Of a stretch of DNA of 5,881 bases, positions 4,303-5,881 are shown piece after piece. The stretch comes from Actinomycetes bacterium (GTDB lineage Bacteria; Actinomycetota; Acidimicrobiia; Acidimicrobiales; Palsa-688): assembly GCA_021816565.1 (NCBI GenBank), contig JAKAXN010000300.1, positions 1 to 5,881 on the forward strand. Reading direction: 5' to 3'. Below the pieces are notes generated by a model. The model was not told the origin of the DNA. It was given only the letters and a program-made list of their open reading frames with translations, and did not search any database. Position 1 is the first letter of the stretch, and every line of letters begins with the position of its first letter. The position numbers were made by a program, and so were the translations under genes.

Positions 4303-5881
4303 ATGAGCGGAATGGACACCCCCCGCCCGGGTCCGTCGTCCGGTCGCCCGTCGTCCGGTCGCCCCTCGTCCGGTCGCCCCTCGTCCGGTCGCCCCTCGTC
4401 CGGTCGCCCCTCGTCCGGCCGTCCCGATCCCGGCCGCTACGGCCCCGCCGGCCCCGGACCCCGCCGTCCCACCAGGACCGGGGCGCACGGCCCGTCCCGC
4501 CGGCCCAGCCGCGAGGTGTACATGAGGCGGCGCCTGGCGGTGGGCGGCGCGTTCGTGGTGCTGGTGGCGGTCATCGCCTACGCCACCAGCGGCTCCGGCC
4601 CGGCCAAGGCCCACCCGGCGGTCAAGAGCCGCACCGCGTCGGTGGCGCCGGCCGGGCCGCCGCAGCTGGTGGTGTCCATGGCCTCCTGGCAGCTGGCCTC
4701 CCCCCTGTCGCGGGCGGTGGCCCTGCCGGCCAACGGCGGTATCGACGTGCTGGGCGGCCTCACCGGCACCGGCACCGGCGACACCACCTCCGGGGCCATC
4801 GTGCAGATCGACCCGGTCAGCGGCCAGTCCCAGAACGTGGGCACCCTCACCGTCCCGGTCCACGACGCGGCCGGGGCGGTCATCGGGGGCCGGGACTTCG
4901 TCTTCGGAGGCGGGGCCACCGCACTCACCGCCGACAGCCAGTCCTTCAGCCCGGCCGCCGGTCAGACCGGGAGCGCCGGCCAGGCCGGGGCCGCCACCAC
5001 CATCACCGGGCAGCTGCCCAAGCTGCGGGCCGACCTCACGTCGGCCACCGCCCCCGACGGCACGGTGTACCTGGTGGGCGGCTACGACGGCACCAACTTC
5101 ACCCAGAGCGTGCTGTCCACCCGCAACGGGTCCACCTTCACCCCGGTGGGCCAGCTGGACGTCCCGGTCCGCTACCCGGCGGCGGCGGTGGCCGGGGGCC
5201 AGCTGTTCGTCATCGGCGGCGACTCCGGGAGCAGCGCCACATCGACGTCGGCTGCGGCCACCGACGACATCCAGGTCGTCGACCTGAAGACCGGCCAGAC
5301 CACCATCGCCGGGCACATGCCGGCCCCGCTGTCCCACGCCGGCGCCGCCACCATCGACGGCTCCGTGTACGTCTTCGGTGGCCGGTCGGGGGGCAACGTG
5401 GCCGACACCGTCTACAAGCTGTCCGCCGGGCCCACCGGTGTCACCGCCACCAGCGTGGGGACCCTGCCGGTCGGGGCGTCGGACATGGCGGTCGCCTCCG
5501 TCGGCGGGGCGGTGTACCTGATAGGCGGCGAGGGCCAGTCCGGGGCGCCCGGCCAGTCGGTGATGGTGGCCCGGATGGTGCCGGCCTCCACGCCGGCCGG
5601 GGCGGCCCAGCCGGGGACCATGGCCGCCCCCTTCGTCGGCCACCTGCTCATCGCCGACCGGGGCAACGACCGGCTGCTACTGGTCAACTCCCGCAAGCAG
5701 ATCAGCTGGACGTTCCCCTCGGCCAGCCACCCGGCCCCGCCGGAGGGCTTCTACTTCCCCGACGACGCCTTCTTCATCAACCACGGCACCCAGATCATCA
5801 CCAACCAGGAGGACCAGAACACTATCGAGGTCCTCTCGTACCCGTCGGGGCAGCTGGTATCGAGCTACGGGCACGCCAACG
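4303..5881 (+). CDS. Membrane-anchored Kelch beta-propeller protein with a second NHL/arylsulfotransferase-like propeller (3' end cut by window)
   Basis: The frame opens at ATG 4303 (in-frame stop upstream at 4234-4236) and stays open to the right edge for 526 codons. Residues 1-73 form a basic Pro/Ser/Gly/Arg tail with six PSSGR repeats (11-40) and a variant PDPGR (41-45). RRR (75-77) then precedes one hydrophobic helix (78-94), which would place the rest outside the membrane. Six Kelch-type blades follow, marked by hydrophobic-GG motifs at 151-152, 202-203, 259-260 (VYLVGG), 305-306 (LFVIGG), 359-360 (VYVFGG) and 408-409 (VYLIGG). Their spacing is about 50 residues, enough for a complete six-bladed propeller. 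From about residue 447 (HLLIADRGNDRLLLVN, then ISWTFP and FYFPDDAFFI) the sequence resembles NHL or arylsulfotransferase-type repeats of actinobacterial surface proteins, suggesting a second propeller that continues beyond the window. Ligand and function are unknown; such propellers usually bind proteins or glycans. ATG 4303 has no good ribosome binding site. ATG 4522 (Met74) is preceded by GAGG at 4513-4516 with 5-nt spacing and would start directly at the membrane anchor, so the true start is uncertain. Confidence 0.87.
   Translation, partial: MSGMDTPRPGPSSGRPSSGRPSSGRPSSGRPSSGRPSSGRPDPGRYGPAGPGPRRPTRTGAHGPSRRPSREVYMRRRLAVGGAFVVLVAVIAYATSGSGPAKAHPAVKSRTASVAPAGPPQLVVSMASWQLASPLSRAVALPANGGIDVLGGLTGTGTGDTTSGAIVQIDPVSGQSQNVGTLTVPVHDAAGAVIGGRDFVFGGGATALTADSQSFSPAAGQTGSAGQAGAATTITGQLPKLRADLTSATAPDGTVYLVGGYDGTNFTQSVLSTRNGSTFTPVGQLDVPVRYPAAAVAGGQLFVIGGDSGSSATSTSAAATDDIQVVDLKTGQTTIAGHMPAPLSHAGAATIDGSVYVFGGRSGGNVADTVYKLSAGPTGVTATSVGTLPVGASDMAVASVGGAVYLIGGEGQSGAPGQSVMVARMVPASTPAGAAQPGTMAAPFVGHLLIADRGNDRLLLVNSRKQISWTFPSASHPAPPEGFYFPDDAFFINHGTQIITNQEDQNTIEVLSYPSGQLVSSYGHAN
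4333..4437 (+). repeat. 15-bp tandem repeat encoding (PSSGR)6-PDPGR
   Basis: Six in-phase 15-bp units encoding Pro-Ser-Ser-Gly-Arg run from 4333 to 4422, followed by a diverged unit encoding PDPGR (4423-4437). Units 3-5 are identical (CCCTCGTCCGGTCGC), units 1-2 differ at the third base, and unit 6 differs at two wobble positions. The unit length is a multiple of three, so copy-number change would keep the reading frame. If translation begins at 4303, it forms a disordered basic cytoplasmic tail; if at 4522, it is untranslated leader. Confidence 0.93.

Noticed and set aside
4333..4437. Possible CRISPR array
   Set aside because: The 15-bp units are directly adjacent without spacers and are in coding phase, so this is a coding minisatellite.
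4018..5643. A 541-codon minus-strand frame opposite the Kelch gene
   Set aside because: It is low-complexity Gly/His/Ala/Arg sequence spanning the intergenic repeats; the plus frame shows six regularly spaced Kelch motifs.
5677..5874. A 65-codon minus-strand frame near the right edge with a plausible-looking protein
   Set aside because: It is antisense to the conserved second propeller segment (FYFPDDAFF and neighbours) and has no supporting start signal or recognisable family.

Overview
The window is very GC-rich, with third codon positions almost always G or C. That codon style, GTG/TTG starts and the protein families present suggest a high-GC actinobacterium, possibly an Acidimicrobiia-like lineage. 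The phylum is an inference from composition and family resemblance, not from a marker gene. I see no rRNA, tRNA, CRISPR array, transposase or phage gene.

Layout, left to right. (1) Positions 1-51 (minus strand) hold the first 17 codons of a gene that leaves the window on the left. (2) Positions 60-935 (minus) encode a 291-residue protein that resembles an actinobacterial MidA/DUF185 (NDUFAF7-type) methyltransferase, but its SAM-binding and NELxDNLP-type motifs are not recognisable. It sits 8 bp upstream of gene 1, so the two probably form an operon. (3) A short divergent intergenic region (936 to 964, or to about 1015 depending on the start of the next gene) holds an AT-richer patch with a perfect 10-bp palindrome. 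(4) Positions 965-4219 (plus) encode a 1084-residue multidomain membrane protein. Its N-terminal metallophosphoesterase domain is split by a two-helix membrane hairpin and has lost most metal ligands. It is followed by six membrane helices and a C-terminal DUF2156 / lysylphosphatidylglycerol-synthase (MprF/LysX-type) aminoacyl-lipid transferase domain. (5) A 17-bp tandem repeat covers its stop codon and the short intergenic gap. (6) Positions 4303 to the right edge (plus) encode a membrane-anchored extracytoplasmic beta-propeller protein. It has a PSSGR-repeat cytoplasmic tail, one membrane anchor, six Kelch blades and the start of a second, NHL/arylsulfotransferase-like propeller. It is cut by the window end.

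How the genes may work together: the two plus-strand genes are both envelope-associated (lipid aminoacylation and a surface propeller protein) and lie in the same direction 83 bp apart, so co-transcription is possible but not shown. The most notable pattern is that the divergent pair at 60-4219 consists of two enzyme-like proteins whose catalytic motifs look eroded (a pseudo-methyltransferase and a pseudo-phosphoesterase fused to an apparently intact lipid aminoacyl transferase). This suggests scaffold or regulatory roles, although motif loss was judged by eye against remembered family patterns.
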